Positions 1 to 7,677 of a stretch of 41,382 nucleotides of DNA are shown piece by piece. Source of the DNA: Acidimicrobiaceae bacterium. Its GTDB lineage: Bacteria > Actinomycetota > Acidimicrobiia > Acidimicrobiales > RAAP-2. The notes beneath the pieces are model-generated. The model worked only from the letters and a program-made list of their open reading frames with translations. It searched no databases and was not told the DNA's origin. Each line of letters begins with the position of its first letter. Positions within the stretch are counted from its first letter, which is position 1. The translations under genes and the position numbers were made by a program. The stretch covers positions 1,755-43,136 of the forward strand of contig PLZW01000014.1 of assembly GCA_003153575.1 (NCBI GenBank), written 5' to 3'.

Positions 1-158
1 TCGATGGTGACCACGGCCTCCTCGGCCGCGTCCGGGCGCCGCTTGTAGGCGGCCACCAGGGCGTTGGCGAGGGCGTCCAACAGCGTCTCGACGGAGATCC
101 CCTTGTCCCGCGCGATCTGTCCGAGTGCGTCGAGGAACTCGAAGTTCGTCTTGCTCAT
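1..158 (-). CDS. nusA: Transcription termination/antitermination factor NusA, N-terminus only
   Basis: The reading frame enters from the left window edge and gives about 52 N-terminal residues beginning MSKTNFEFLDALGQIARDKG, with ISVETLLDALANALVAAYKR following. This is the start of the NusA N-terminal RNA-polymerase-binding domain. The ATG overlaps the rimP stop codon in an ATGA arrangement, so the two are translationally coupled. rimP-nusA adjacency is the standard bacterial order. S1 and KH domains lie outside the window, so completeness cannot be judged. Confidence 0.93.
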   Translation of the reverse strand, partial: MSKTNFEFLDALGQIARDKGISVETLLDALANALVAAYKRRPDAAEEAVVTI

Positions 159-712
159 GGGGTCACGTCCTGCTTCCTCTTCTGCGTCTGCTTCGGTGCT
201 GAATCCTCTTGCGGGGGCTGCCGGCGACCGGGCTTCGGACCGGCCGGCCGGCCCGGTGCGTCCTGGCCACCCCAGACGAAGACCGTGCGGACCCGGTCGA
301 CGTCGCTGTAGGCCAGGTGGACGGGCTCGCCGTCGGTCCCTTCGACGGCCAGCGTGAAACCGACATCGTCCGAGTCCACCAGGGTGCCGCGCAGGCGCCG
401 CTCTCCCGGTACCTGCGGACGGGTCTTGACCGTCACGGTGGTGCCCACCGCCTTGGCGAAGTGGGCCGGGGTGCGCAGTGGACGCTCCACCCCGGGGCTC
501 GACACCTCGAGCGAGTAGCGGCCCGGGATCGGGTCCAACTCGTCGAGGACGGTGGACACCGCCCGGTTGGCGTCTGTCAGCGCCTCGAGGTCCGCGCCGC
601 CCTCGCGGTCGACGGTCACCTGGAGCACGCCCGACTTCATCTCGACATCGACCAGTTCGAGGCCGGCGGCCATCACCACCGGCTGGAATGCGGCGAAGAG
701 ATCCTGGACCAT
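155..712 (-). CDS. rimP: Ribosome maturation factor RimP
   Basis: This 185-residue protein matches RimP, which binds the free 30S subunit and is needed for its maturation. The N-terminal domain contains ELVDVEMKSGVLQVTVDREGG and the characteristic YSLEVSSPGVERPLRTPAHF segment (about residues 66-86). A C-terminal Sm-like beta domain follows (to about residue 145). The last 35 residues are a basic, Gln/Pro-rich tail. The start at 712 has a good GGAGAGGAGG-type ribosome binding site about 8 nt upstream. Its stop overlaps the nusA start by 4 nt. The gene lies behind a leader carrying a promoter and an intrinsic terminator. Confidence 0.95.
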   Translation of the reverse strand: MVQDLFAAFQPVVMAAGLELVDVEMKSGVLQVTVDREGGADLEALTDANRAVSTVLDELDPIPGRYSLEVSSPGVERPLRTPAHFAKAVGTTVTVKTRPQVPGERRLRGTLVDSDDVGFTLAVEGTDGEPVHLAYSDVDRVRTVFVWGGQDAPGRPAGPKPGRRQPPQEDSAPKQTQKRKQDVTP

Positions 713-829
713 CTGCGCTGCCTCCTCTCCGGTTTGTGCGTCTGTTGTCGGTCACGTCGATGCTGGTACTGGGACGGCGACCATCAAGTCCCGACCTGCG
801 CTGCGCACCCGGCGGAGGTGTTTCCGGCC

Positions 830-859
830 AAAACAAAAGCGTGGGCTGGCCGCCCACGC
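830..859 (-). terminator. Intrinsic terminator in the proS-rimP gap, possibly a rimP-nusA attenuator
   Basis: On the minus strand a perfect 8-bp stem (GCGTGGGC at 859-852 pairing with GCCCACGC at 846-839) with a 5-nt loop is followed directly by TTTTGTTTT (838-830). It is a textbook rho-independent terminator, rare in DNA this GC-rich. It ends proS transcripts. It also lies downstream of the candidate promoter at 902-910 and upstream of rimP, so it could attenuate rimP-nusA. Confidence 0.88.
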
Positions 860-901
860 CTCATCAGCGTCACTACACCCCAACCGAACGGCAGACTGAA
901 A

Positions 902-910
902 AGTATAGCA
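902..910 (-). promoter_or_regulatory. Extended -10 promoter for the rimP-nusA leader
   Basis: The minus strand reads TGCTATACT, an extended -10 (TG-N-TATACT). No convincing -35 is visible at 17 bp. A start near 895 would give a leader of about 180 nt before rimP, passing through the terminator at 859-830 after only about 65 nt. The motif is seen; its activity is inferred. Confidence 0.5.
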
Positions 911-990
911 GTCCAGGCACGGACGTGGATCTCCTGACCAGCACCTCCGCGCCCGTATTTGCCCTCCTGTGCGCCCCGAGGGGAGCCCGT

Positions 991-2697
991 TCAGGACCCG
1001 ACCAGAGCCACCACCGGCCCGTCGAGGGCGAGTTCCCGCTCCTCGCCGGTCACCCGCGACCGCCACTCCACGATGCCCCTGGCCACGCCCTTGGCCCCGA
1101 CCACCAGACGGACGGGTATCCCGAGGAGGTCGGCGTCGGCGAACTTCACCCCGGGTGAGACGTCCCGGTCGTCATAGAGCACCTCGACCCCGGCGGCCAC
1201 CAACCGGTCGTGCAGGGCGTCGGCGGCCTCGGCGACCTCGGGGGTCCGCCCGGCGCCCAGGGCTGCCAGGTGGACCTGGAAGGGGGCCACGCTCGACGGC
1301 CACATGAGGCCTTTGTCGTCATGGTGCTCCTCGGCCACCACGGCGAGGAGCCGCGAGACCCCCATGCCGTAGCAGCCCATCAAGAAGATGGCCTCGTCAC
1401 CGTCCTCGGCCACGAACGACGAGCCGGGCATCACGCTCGAGTACTTGGTGCCCAGCTGGAAGGTGTGGGCGGCCTCGACGGAGCGGACCAGGTCGACCTC
1501 CTCGCCACACCGGAGGCAGGCGTCACCGGTCACCACCTGGGCGTACGAACCCCACTCGTCCACGGTGAAGTCCCGGCCCACCAGTGCCCCGCTGACGTGG
1601 TGGTCGGCCCGGTTGGCCCCGGTGATCCAGGGCCCGGGGCGCGCCACGCCGACGTCGGCGACCACGGTCACACCGGCGGCCTGCTGGCCCATCGGCCCGA
1701 TGTACCCCTTGACCAGCGACGGGTGGGCGGCGAAGTCCGCGTCCTCGAACAGGCGCCAGCCGCTCGGCAGGCGGGCCTCGCGGTCACCGGCCAGGAGTAC
1801 CAGCACCGGTCGGCCGGTGTCGTCCACCGCGGCCAGGCTCTTCAGCAGGTCGGCGGCGCCGATGGCCGGGTCGTCGAAGAACGCCACGACCCGCTCGATG
1901 CCGGGCCGGTCGGGCGTGTGGTGCTCGACCATGGCCGGTGCGATGGGGTCGGGGCTGTCGGGATCTCCGAAGCCGCCCCGGGTCGCGGCTTCCACGTTGG
2001 CCGCGTAGCCGCAGGCCCGGCACCGTACGAAGTGGTCCTCGCCCACGTCGGAAGGGACCATGAACTCGTGGTTGACGTCACCGCCGATGGCGCCCGACTC
2101 TGCCTCCACCGGGGACACGTCGAGCCCCATCCGGGTGAAGATGCGCATGTAGGCGTCGTACACCGTGCGGTAGGAGGCCTGCATGGCGTCCTTGTCGGCA
2201 TCGAAGGAGTAGGCGTCGGCCATGATCAGCTCGCGGGTGCGCAGGAGCCCGAACCGGGGTCGGGCCTCATCCCGGAACTTCACCTGGACCTGGTAGACGG
2301 TGAGGGGCAGCTGGCGGTAGGAGTCGACCTCGGCCCCGACGGTCACGGTGACCACCTCCTCGTGGGTGGGCCCGAGCACGAAGGAGCCTCCCCGGGCCTC
2401 CACCTGCATCGCGGGCAGGGCGTCGCTCCCGAACAGCTTGGCCCGCCCGCTCTCCTCCCAGAGCTCGAGCGGGTGGAGGGCGGGCAGGAGCACCTCCTGG
2501 CAACCGGCGGCGTCGAGCTCGTCCCGGATGATCGCCTCGAGGTTGTGGAGGACCCTCAGTCCGAGGGGCAGGAACGAGTACACGCCCGAGGCCAGCCGAC
2601 GGATGAATCCGCCCCGCACCAGGAGCCGGTGACTGGCCACCTCGGCGTCGGCCGGAGCCTCGCGCAGGGTACGGACGAGGAGGCGGGACATGCGCAT
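991..2697 (-). CDS. proS: Prolyl-tRNA synthetase (bacterial type, with inserted editing domain)
   Basis: This 568-residue class II synthetase charges tRNA-Pro. Visible are the N-terminal catalytic half with GPTHEE (109-114) and the motif 2 region KFRDEARPRFGLLRTREL (140-157), a YbaK-like editing insertion between about residues 240 and 400, then motif 3 around FLMGCYGMGVSRLL and the C-terminal anticodon-binding domain. A CRACGY motif begins the insertion. Length is normal for the bacterial form. The first ATG is used; an in-frame ATG two codons later is possible. A TAGGCT -10-like box lies 8 nt upstream, so the message may be almost leaderless. The toxin gene ends only 11 nt upstream. Confidence 0.97.
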   Translation of the reverse strand: MRMSRLLVRTLREAPADAEVASHRLLVRGGFIRRLASGVYSFLPLGLRVLHNLEAIIRDELDAAGCQEVLLPALHPLELWEESGRAKLFGSDALPAMQVEARGGSFVLGPTHEEVVTVTVGAEVDSYRQLPLTVYQVQVKFRDEARPRFGLLRTRELIMADAYSFDADKDAMQASYRTVYDAYMRIFTRMGLDVSPVEAESGAIGGDVNHEFMVPSDVGEDHFVRCRACGYAANVEAATRGGFGDPDSPDPIAPAMVEHHTPDRPGIERVVAFFDDPAIGAADLLKSLAAVDDTGRPVLVLLAGDREARLPSGWRLFEDADFAAHPSLVKGYIGPMGQQAAGVTVVADVGVARPGPWITGANRADHHVSGALVGRDFTVDEWGSYAQVVTGDACLRCGEEVDLVRSVEAAHTFQLGTKYSSVMPGSSFVAEDGDEAIFLMGCYGMGVSRLLAVVAEEHHDDKGLMWPSSVAPFQVHLAALGAGRTPEVAEAADALHDRLVAAGVEVLYDDRDVSPGVKFADADLLGIPVRLVVGAKGVARGIVEWRSRVTGEERELALDGPVVALVGS

Positions 2698-2705
2698 GGG
2701 CGGAG

Positions 2706-2711
2706 AGCCTA
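2706..2711 (-). promoter_or_regulatory. Candidate -10 box of proS, overlapping the toxin stop codon
   Basis: TAGGCT on the minus strand, 8 nt before the proS ATG. Its first three bases are the TAG stop codon of the zeta-like toxin gene. The same stop-in-promoter arrangement occurs at the rng/rplU junction. No strong Shine-Dalgarno precedes proS, in keeping with a near-leaderless message. Confidence 0.4.
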
Positions 2712-3326
2712 CCGTCCACCCGCTGGTGCCCCGGCTGCCGGCCAGGCGTCAGGCGGCCACCTCCGGACAAGCGCGTCGGGTGTCCACGGAGGCCACGCCG
2801 GACTCCCGACAGCGACCCCGCCGACGAACATGGCCACAACATTCGGGCCGTCGTGACGTGAGTTGTCCCAGAACGTCGCCGAGTCGGCGAAGGGTACGGC
2901 ATCGCTCACCAGGGGCCACAGCCGCCGCCACCGCTGGCGGATCTTGTCGATGGGGACGTCGTGGCCGCCGCCAGCTGGCCGGGAGGCCACGCGGGCGGCC
3001 GCCAGGTCCTCCGGCACCATCAGGACGTGCAGGGCCACGAAGTACCCGGCCAGCGCGGCGTCGCGCAACAGGTCGAGCTTGGACGGATGGGAGAACACCG
3101 TCTCGGCGATGAAGGGCCGACCCAGACCGATCAACCGGGCCCGGGTATCGGCAGCTACCCGGGCGGCCTCGTAGGCATGGTCGGAAGCGGCGTCCGGCCA
3201 GCGGACAGCGGCGATCTCATCGGCGTTGACGAAGGTCGCCGCCGGCCAGGCGGGCAGGACGGCCAGCCGCACGAACGTGGACTTGCCGGCCCCGTTCGGG
3301 CCGACCACGACATCGAGTCGGCTCAA
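2709..3326 (-). CDS. Zeta-like toxin, P-loop kinase of a type II toxin-antitoxin pair
   Basis: This 205-residue protein opens with a Walker A motif (VVVGPNGAGKST, residues 6-17). It then shows FVNADEIA (32-39) and ETVFSHPSK, the pattern of zeta-family and related small P-loop kinases, some of which phosphorylate UDP-N-acetylglucosamine. It is shorter than classical zeta toxins, so substrate and toxicity are inferred. The start is TTG inside TTGA, overlapping the antitoxin stop by 3 nt, which fits translational coupling with the antitoxin first. The C-terminal 30 residues are Pro/Trp/Ala-rich and probably not part of the fold. It could instead be a non-toxic AAA-like kinase. Confidence 0.8.
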   Translation of the reverse strand: MSRLDVVVGPNGAGKSTFVRLAVLPAWPAATFVNADEIAAVRWPDAASDHAYEAARVAADTRARLIGLGRPFIAETVFSHPSKLDLLRDAALAGYFVALHVLMVPEDLAAARVASRPAGGGHDVPIDKIRQRWRRLWPLVSDAVPFADSATFWDNSRHDGPNVVAMFVGGVAVGSPAWPPWTPDALVRRWPPDAWPAAGAPAGGR

Positions 3327-3715
3327 GCGGCGGGTTCGGGGGGTGCCAGCACCGTCGCCGAGCCGTCCGGGCGGTACTCCACGAGCGCACCGTCCTCATC
3401 GAGGGCCACCGTCGTCATGCCTTCGGCGGCCAACGCGTCGCCGAACGACAGCGAGCCGGCCCGGGACTGGATGGACGCGTCGAGTTCGGCGTTGACGACG
3501 AGGCGCTCGGCCCCGGACAGCTGGGCCAGCGGGAGGCCGCCGGTCATGGCCGCCTCCACCCTCCGGCGCGCCGCCGTCTGGTGCATCGACACCGACCGGC
3601 CCACCCGGGCCCAGTGGTCGAGTTGCTGCTTGGCCGACCGGCTCTCGCGCCGCCCTTCGACCGCGGCCGAGTCGAGCAGGTCGACGGCGACACGCGTGGG
3701 CTTGTCTCCGGACAT
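3323..3715 (-). CDS. ParD-like antitoxin of the zeta-like pair
   Basis: A protein of 130 residues. Its N-terminal half (TRVAVDLLDSAAVEGRRESR, then SAKQQLDHWARVGRSVS) resembles ParD-like antitoxins that are often found next to zeta-type toxins. This part probably forms a ribbon-helix-helix DNA-binding dimer; the C-terminal half would clamp the toxin. Two consecutive ATGs are present (3718 and 3715). GGGAGG ends 2 nt before the first and 5 nt before the second, so I prefer 3715. The promoter carries a three-half-site palindrome, as expected for autorepression. The pair sits between ispG and proS within core genes. Confidence 0.72.
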   Translation of the reverse strand: MSGDKPTRVAVDLLDSAAVEGRRESRSAKQQLDHWARVGRSVSMHQTAARRRVEAAMTGGLPLAQLSGAERLVVNAELDASIQSRAGSLSFGDALAAEGMTTVALDEDGALVEYRPDGSATVLAPPEPAA

Positions 3716-3734
3716 CATGGCCTCCCGTGGATCC

Positions 3735-3759
3735 GTAGCACTCTGCTACCAGTGTAGCA
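3735..3759 (-). promoter_or_regulatory. Promoter and palindromic operator of the toxin-antitoxin pair
   Basis: Three copies of one 6-bp half-site alternate in orientation: GTAGCA (3735-3740), TGCTAC (3744-3749) and GTAGCA (3754-3759), with 3- and 4-bp spacers. On the minus strand the outer copy forms an extended -10, TGCTACACT (3759-3751). Transcription would start near 3744, about 26 nt before the antitoxin ATG. A repressor on these sites would cover the -10 and the start point. The repeats are seen; that the antitoxin binds here is inferred from typical autoregulation. Confidence 0.65.
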
Positions 3760-3797
3760 TTGTGCGACAGACTATCGGCCGCAATGGGAGCGGAGCC

Positions 3798-5045
3798 TCA
3801 CCCGGCCGGGTCACCTTCGTCGCCGAAGCGCTTGCGGATCAGCTCGACCTTCGTTTCCGAGGCGTTGGCGTCCGCGCCCTTCGAGTCGAGCAACTCCCTC
3901 CGGTCGGCCTCGGCCTCAGCCTCGGCACCGGCGTCGGCGGCGGCCAGCCGGGCCTCCACGCCTTCGGCCACCAGGCGCTCGGCTTCGGCCACCAGGGCCT
4001 CGACCATCTCGTCCTCGGGGACGACCCGGACGATCTTGCCCTTGATGAAGAGATGGCCCCGCTTGCGCCCGGCGGCGATGCCCAAATCAGCCTCCCGGGC
4101 CTCGCCCGGGCCGTTGACCACGCATCCCATGACCGCCACCTGGATGGGGAGGTTGCGGTCCCCCAACGCGTCCTGGGCCGCCTGAGCCACCGCGATCACG
4201 TCGATCTCAGACCGTCCGCAGCTCGGGCACGCGATCAGGTCGAGTCCCTTTCGCTCGCGCAGTCCGAGGGACTCCAGGAGCTGGCGGCCGGCCCGGGCCT
4301 CCTCGACGGGATCGGCGGTCAGCGAGTAGCGGATGGTGTCGCCGATCCCCTCGGCCAGGAGGGTGGCGATGCCGGCCGTCCCCTTCAGCAGCCCGGCCGG
4401 CGGGGGTCCGGCCTCGGTGACCCCCAGATGGAGCGGGTGGTCGAAGGTCTCCGAGGCGAGCCGGTAGGACTCGATCATCAGCGGGACCGACGAGGCCTTC
4501 ACCGAGATCTTCACGTCCTCGAATCCCACCTCGGCGAAGTAGGCGAGTTCGTTGCGGGCCGACTCGACCAGCGCCTCGGGGGTGGCACCGCCGTACTTCT
4601 TGTAGAGGTCAGGGTGGAGGGACCCGGCGTTGACGCCGATGCGGATGGGGACGCCGCGGTCCTTGGCCTCGGCGGCCACCAGCTTGATCTCGTGGGGCTT
4701 GCGCAGATTGCCCGGGTTGAGCCGGAGGCCCTGCACGCCCGCCTCGAGGGCGGCCAATGCCATCTCCACGTGGAAGTGGATGTCGGCGATGATCGGCACC
4801 GGCGAACGGGGGATGATCCGGGCCAGGCCCTCGGCCGCCGCCTCCTCGTTGCAGGTGCACCGGACCAGGTCGGCCCCGGCCGCGGCCAGGGCGTAGATCT
4901 GGGAGAGGGTCCCGTCCACGTCGGCCGTCTTCGTCGTGGTCATCGACTGGACGGTCACGGGGGCACCGCCGCCGACGGCCACGTCGCCCACCTGGATCCG
5001 GCGGGTCTGGCGTCGGTCCGTCAAGCTCCCTCGAGGGTGTGCCAT
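3798..5045 (-). CDS. ispG: 4-hydroxy-3-methylbut-2-enyl diphosphate synthase (IspG/GcpE)
   Basis: This enzyme converts methylerythritol cyclodiphosphate to HMBPP in the MEP isoprenoid pathway. Seen are the TIM-barrel part (VTVQSMTTTKTADVDGT, then ADIHFHVEMALAALEAG and LRLNPGN) and the iron-sulphur cysteines in LIACPSCGRSEID and GCVVNGPGEA. I chose the ATG at 5045 (415 residues). A -10-like TAGCAT sits 7 nt before it, and the protein family begins near this point. The longer GTG frame from 5096 has no ribosome binding site. A charged, Ala/Glu-rich C-terminal extension of about 50 residues is unusual. It follows rseP by 63 nt, after dxr, which catalyses an earlier step of the same pathway. Confidence 0.95.
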   Translation of the reverse strand: MAHPRGSLTDRRQTRRIQVGDVAVGGGAPVTVQSMTTTKTADVDGTLSQIYALAAAGADLVRCTCNEEAAAEGLARIIPRSPVPIIADIHFHVEMALAALEAGVQGLRLNPGNLRKPHEIKLVAAEAKDRGVPIRIGVNAGSLHPDLYKKYGGATPEALVESARNELAYFAEVGFEDVKISVKASSVPLMIESYRLASETFDHPLHLGVTEAGPPPAGLLKGTAGIATLLAEGIGDTIRYSLTADPVEEARAGRQLLESLGLRERKGLDLIACPSCGRSEIDVIAVAQAAQDALGDRNLPIQVAVMGCVVNGPGEAREADLGIAAGRKRGHLFIKGKIVRVVPEDEMVEALVAEAERLVAEGVEARLAAADAGAEAEAEADRRELLDSKGADANASETKVELIRKRFGDEGDPAG

Positions 5046-5052
5046 GCTTCCG

Positions 5053-5058
5053 ATGCTA
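5053..5058 (-). promoter_or_regulatory. Candidate -10 box for a leaderless ispG message
   Basis: TAGCAT on the minus strand ends 7 nt before the chosen ATG. The same hexamer-to-start geometry recurs at many genes of the window. Confidence 0.4.
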
Positions 5059-5108
5059 CCGGGGGACGTCTTCGAGGGGACCCCGGCGCCGGGCACGGGC
5101 CGGGATCG

Positions 5109-6434
5109 TCAGCCGAACGGATTGGCCATCGGGTGCACCAGGTCGGCCAGCACGGTGACGGCGACGAGGACCCCGAGGAAGGCCATCATGGCACCGGCGT
5201 AGGGGAGCAACTTGGAGGCGTCGGCGCGGTAGCGGACCTTCGAAGAGCCGGTACGGATCTTCTCGTACACGGCGATGGCGACGTGGCCCCCGTCGAGCGG
5301 GAGCATCGGGATCATGTTGAGTATCCCCAATCCGATATTGATGGCCACCAGCACCAGGAGCAGAGGACCGATGCCGGCATGGAACGCATCCTGGCCGATC
5401 TGGACGATGCCGACGACGGATTGGATCCGGGTGCCGCTCTTGTCGGCCTGGTTGGCCGCCTTGGCGCTCGTCACCTCGTTGAACCGTTGGACGGTGGCCG
5501 AGGGCGAGAACAGGTGGGCCACCCCACCCAACGTGGCCCACGTGTAGTGGACGAGGTTGGAGCCGGTGCGCTGCAGCCCGGCCAGGGGTCCGACCCGCTC
5601 GGTCGGCGTGCCGAGACTGACGCCGACGAGACCGAACGGCTTCGTTCCCGGTGGCGGGGTCACCCCTGCCTCATGGACGGTGCGGCCGTTGACCGGGACG
5701 ATGGTGAACGGGCGGTCGACGCCTGACCTCGACACGACGAGAGCCACCGGCACACCGGGGTGGGACTCGATCTCATCGATGAATACGGTCGGGTTCCCCC
5801 GCACCGGCCGGCCGTCGACCGACACCAGTACGTCGCCGGTCCGCAGGCCGGCCATCTGCGCCGGACCTGACCGGCCGCCGACCGTCACCACCTGTTGAAC
5901 GCCCACCTTGGCGTCGTTCGGCAGTCCCACGAAGGTGACCAGGACCCACATCAGGACGAACGCCATCAGGAAGTGCATGGCCGAGCCGGCCACTGCGACC
6001 AGTAGGCGGGCGTGGAACGGCTGCTCGCGGTAGGTCCGCGCCTCGTCCTCGGGCGCCACCTCCTCGAGGTTGGTCATCCCGGGAATCTTCACGTATCCCC
6101 CGAGCGGGATGGCCTTGACCCCGTACTCGGTCTCTCCCCGACGGAACGACCAGAGTCGGGGCCCGAATCCGAGGAAGTACTCGGTGACCTTCATGTTCCC
6201 GTGCTTGGCCGCCAACAGATGGCCCAACTCGTGGACCATGACGATCACGATGAGACAGACCACGACGATCAGGAGGGCGACCTGGCCGGTCGCCACCGAC
6301 AGCGCCACGACGGCGGCCACCACCAGGGCCAGTTCGAGCAGCGACCGGGTCGCACTCTTGCCCGTCGGACCGGCCCCCGGACCGACCGCGGGCGGACGGG
6401 GGACGCCCACGGCGGGGGTGTCCAGGACGCTCAC
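5109..6434 (-). CDS. rseP: RIP metalloprotease of the RseP/Rip1 site-2 protease family
   Basis: This 441-residue intramembrane zinc protease cuts membrane-bound anti-sigma factors or similar substrates. A transmembrane segment holds the HELGH zinc motif (68-72). GGYVKIPGMTN, a second hydrophobic segment, a PDZ domain (around GDVLVSVDGRPVRGNPT) and the C-terminal NMIPMLPLDGGH motif follow, then two more hydrophobic stretches. The start is GTG in a GTGA overlap with the dxr stop; the open frame extends far upstream only as an antisense-type shadow of dxr. The dxr-rseP-ispG order is conserved in actinobacteria. Confidence 0.94.
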   Translation of the reverse strand: MSVLDTPAVGVPRPPAVGPGAGPTGKSATRSLLELALVVAAVVALSVATGQVALLIVVVCLIVIVMVHELGHLLAAKHGNMKVTEYFLGFGPRLWSFRRGETEYGVKAIPLGGYVKIPGMTNLEEVAPEDEARTYREQPFHARLLVAVAGSAMHFLMAFVLMWVLVTFVGLPNDAKVGVQQVVTVGGRSGPAQMAGLRTGDVLVSVDGRPVRGNPTVFIDEIESHPGVPVALVVSRSGVDRPFTIVPVNGRTVHEAGVTPPPGTKPFGLVGVSLGTPTERVGPLAGLQRTGSNLVHYTWATLGGVAHLFSPSATVQRFNEVTSAKAANQADKSGTRIQSVVGIVQIGQDAFHAGIGPLLLVLVAINIGLGILNMIPMLPLDGGHVAIAVYEKIRTGSSKVRYRADASKLLPYAGAMMAFLGVLVAVTVLADLVHPMANPFG

Positions 6435-7657
6435 ACCATGCTCCTGTCGGCCACGACGGCGTCGGCCAGCCGGCGGGCCGTCGCATCGGCGTCGAGGACG
6501 TCGGCCACCGTCCGGTCGCCGGCCGGGCCCGGGGCCTCGTAGCGGTCGAGCGTGTCGCCCACCACGTCGGCGATGGCCGCCCAGGTGATCCTCCCGGCCA
6601 GAAAGGCCTCGACCGCCACCTCGTTGGCGGCGCTGAGCCAGGCGGGGGCCAGGTCGCCGGTGCGGCCGGCCCCGTAGGCCAGATCGAGGCACCGGAAGGT
6701 CGTCCGGTCCGGGGGCTCGAACTCGAGGACCGACAGCTCGGCCCAGTCGATGGCCCCGAACGGCGACCCGAGGCGCGCCGGGTAGGCGAGTGCGTACCCG
6801 ATGGGCAACCGCATGTCGGGCAGGGACAGCTGGGCTACGACGGCGCCGTCCACGAACTCCACCATCGAGTGGACGATGGACTGGGGGTGGACCACGACGT
6901 CGATGGCGTCGTAGGCGACGCCGAACAGCTCGTGGGCCTCGATCACTTCGAGTCCCTTGTTCATCAGCGTGGACGAGTCCACCGTGATCTTCGGGCCCAT
7001 GTTCCAGGTCGGATGGGCCAGCGCCTCGTCGACCCCGACGTCGGACAGTTCGTCGGCCTTGCGGCCCCGGAAGGGCCCGCCCGACGCGGTCAGCAGCAGT
7101 CGGGCCACGTCGGCGGCACGCCCTGACCGCAGGCACTGGTGGACGGCACAGTGCTCGGAGTCCACCGGGAGGATCTCGGCACCCGGGGTCCCGCGCACCC
7201 TGGCCACCACCGGCGCCCCGGCGATGATCGACTCCTTGTTGGCGAGGGCCAGGCGGCGGCCGGCCTCGAGGGCGGCGAGCGTCACGGAGAGCCCCGCGAA
7301 CCCCACCACACCGTTCACCACCACGTCGGCGATGGCGGCGATGGCGGCCAGGCCGTCGGGACCGGCCAGGACCTCGGTACCCGACGGGAGCTGCTCGGCC
7401 AGCTCACCGGCCAGCGTCGCGTCGCCGATGGCCACCACCTCGGGGCGCACGGCTCGGGCCTGGGCCACGAGGACGTCGACCGACCGTTGGGCGCCCAGGG
7501 CGACCACCCGGTACCGCTCCGGGTCCTCGGCGACCACGTCCAGGGTCTGGGTTCCGATCGATCCCGTCGAGCCGACGACGCTGACCGTCACCTCGTCCCG
7601 GGGGCCGCGGGGTGCAGGCGACGGCGCCGTGGCGGGTCCTCCGGAAAGGGGCGTCAT
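6431..7657 (-). CDS. dxr: 1-deoxy-D-xylulose 5-phosphate reductoisomerase
   Basis: Catalyses the NADPH-dependent step from DXP to MEP. Seen are the nucleotide-binding VSVVGSTGSIGTQTLD, the catalytic-loop region ALANKESIIAG, PVDSEHCAVHQCL, LTASGGPF, HPTWNMGPKITVDSSTLMNK and PQSIVHSMVEF, all standard for the family. I use the ATG at 7657 (408 residues). GGAGGG lies only 1 nt before it, so the real start could be the GTG at 7591, which would give the usual short N-terminus (VTVSVVGSTGS). The ATG begins 20 nt past the cdsA stop. Its stop overlaps rseP by 4 nt. Confidence 0.95.
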   Translation of the reverse strand: MTPLSGGPATAPSPAPRGPRDEVTVSVVGSTGSIGTQTLDVVAEDPERYRVVALGAQRSVDVLVAQARAVRPEVVAIGDATLAGELAEQLPSGTEVLAGPDGLAAIAAIADVVVNGVVGFAGLSVTLAALEAGRRLALANKESIIAGAPVVARVRGTPGAEILPVDSEHCAVHQCLRSGRAADVARLLLTASGGPFRGRKADELSDVGVDEALAHPTWNMGPKITVDSSTLMNKGLEVIEAHELFGVAYDAIDVVVHPQSIVHSMVEFVDGAVVAQLSLPDMRLPIGYALAYPARLGSPFGAIDWAELSVLEFEPPDRTTFRCLDLAYGAGRTGDLAPAWLSAANEVAVEAFLAGRITWAAIADVVGDTLDRYEAPGPAGDRTVADVLDADATARRLADAVVADRSMV

Positions 7658-7677
7658 CCCTCCAGCCTGCCCGAAGT

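Noticed and set aside
763..870. A small peptide ORF in the rimP leader (ATG near 868, overlapping the terminator)
   Set aside because: No ribosome binding site and no sign of conservation can be judged; left unannotated.
2961..5726. A 921-codon plus-strand open frame opposite the antitoxin, ispG and rseP
   Set aside because: Antisense shadow; no recognisable domain, and it covers three well-supported minus-strand genes.
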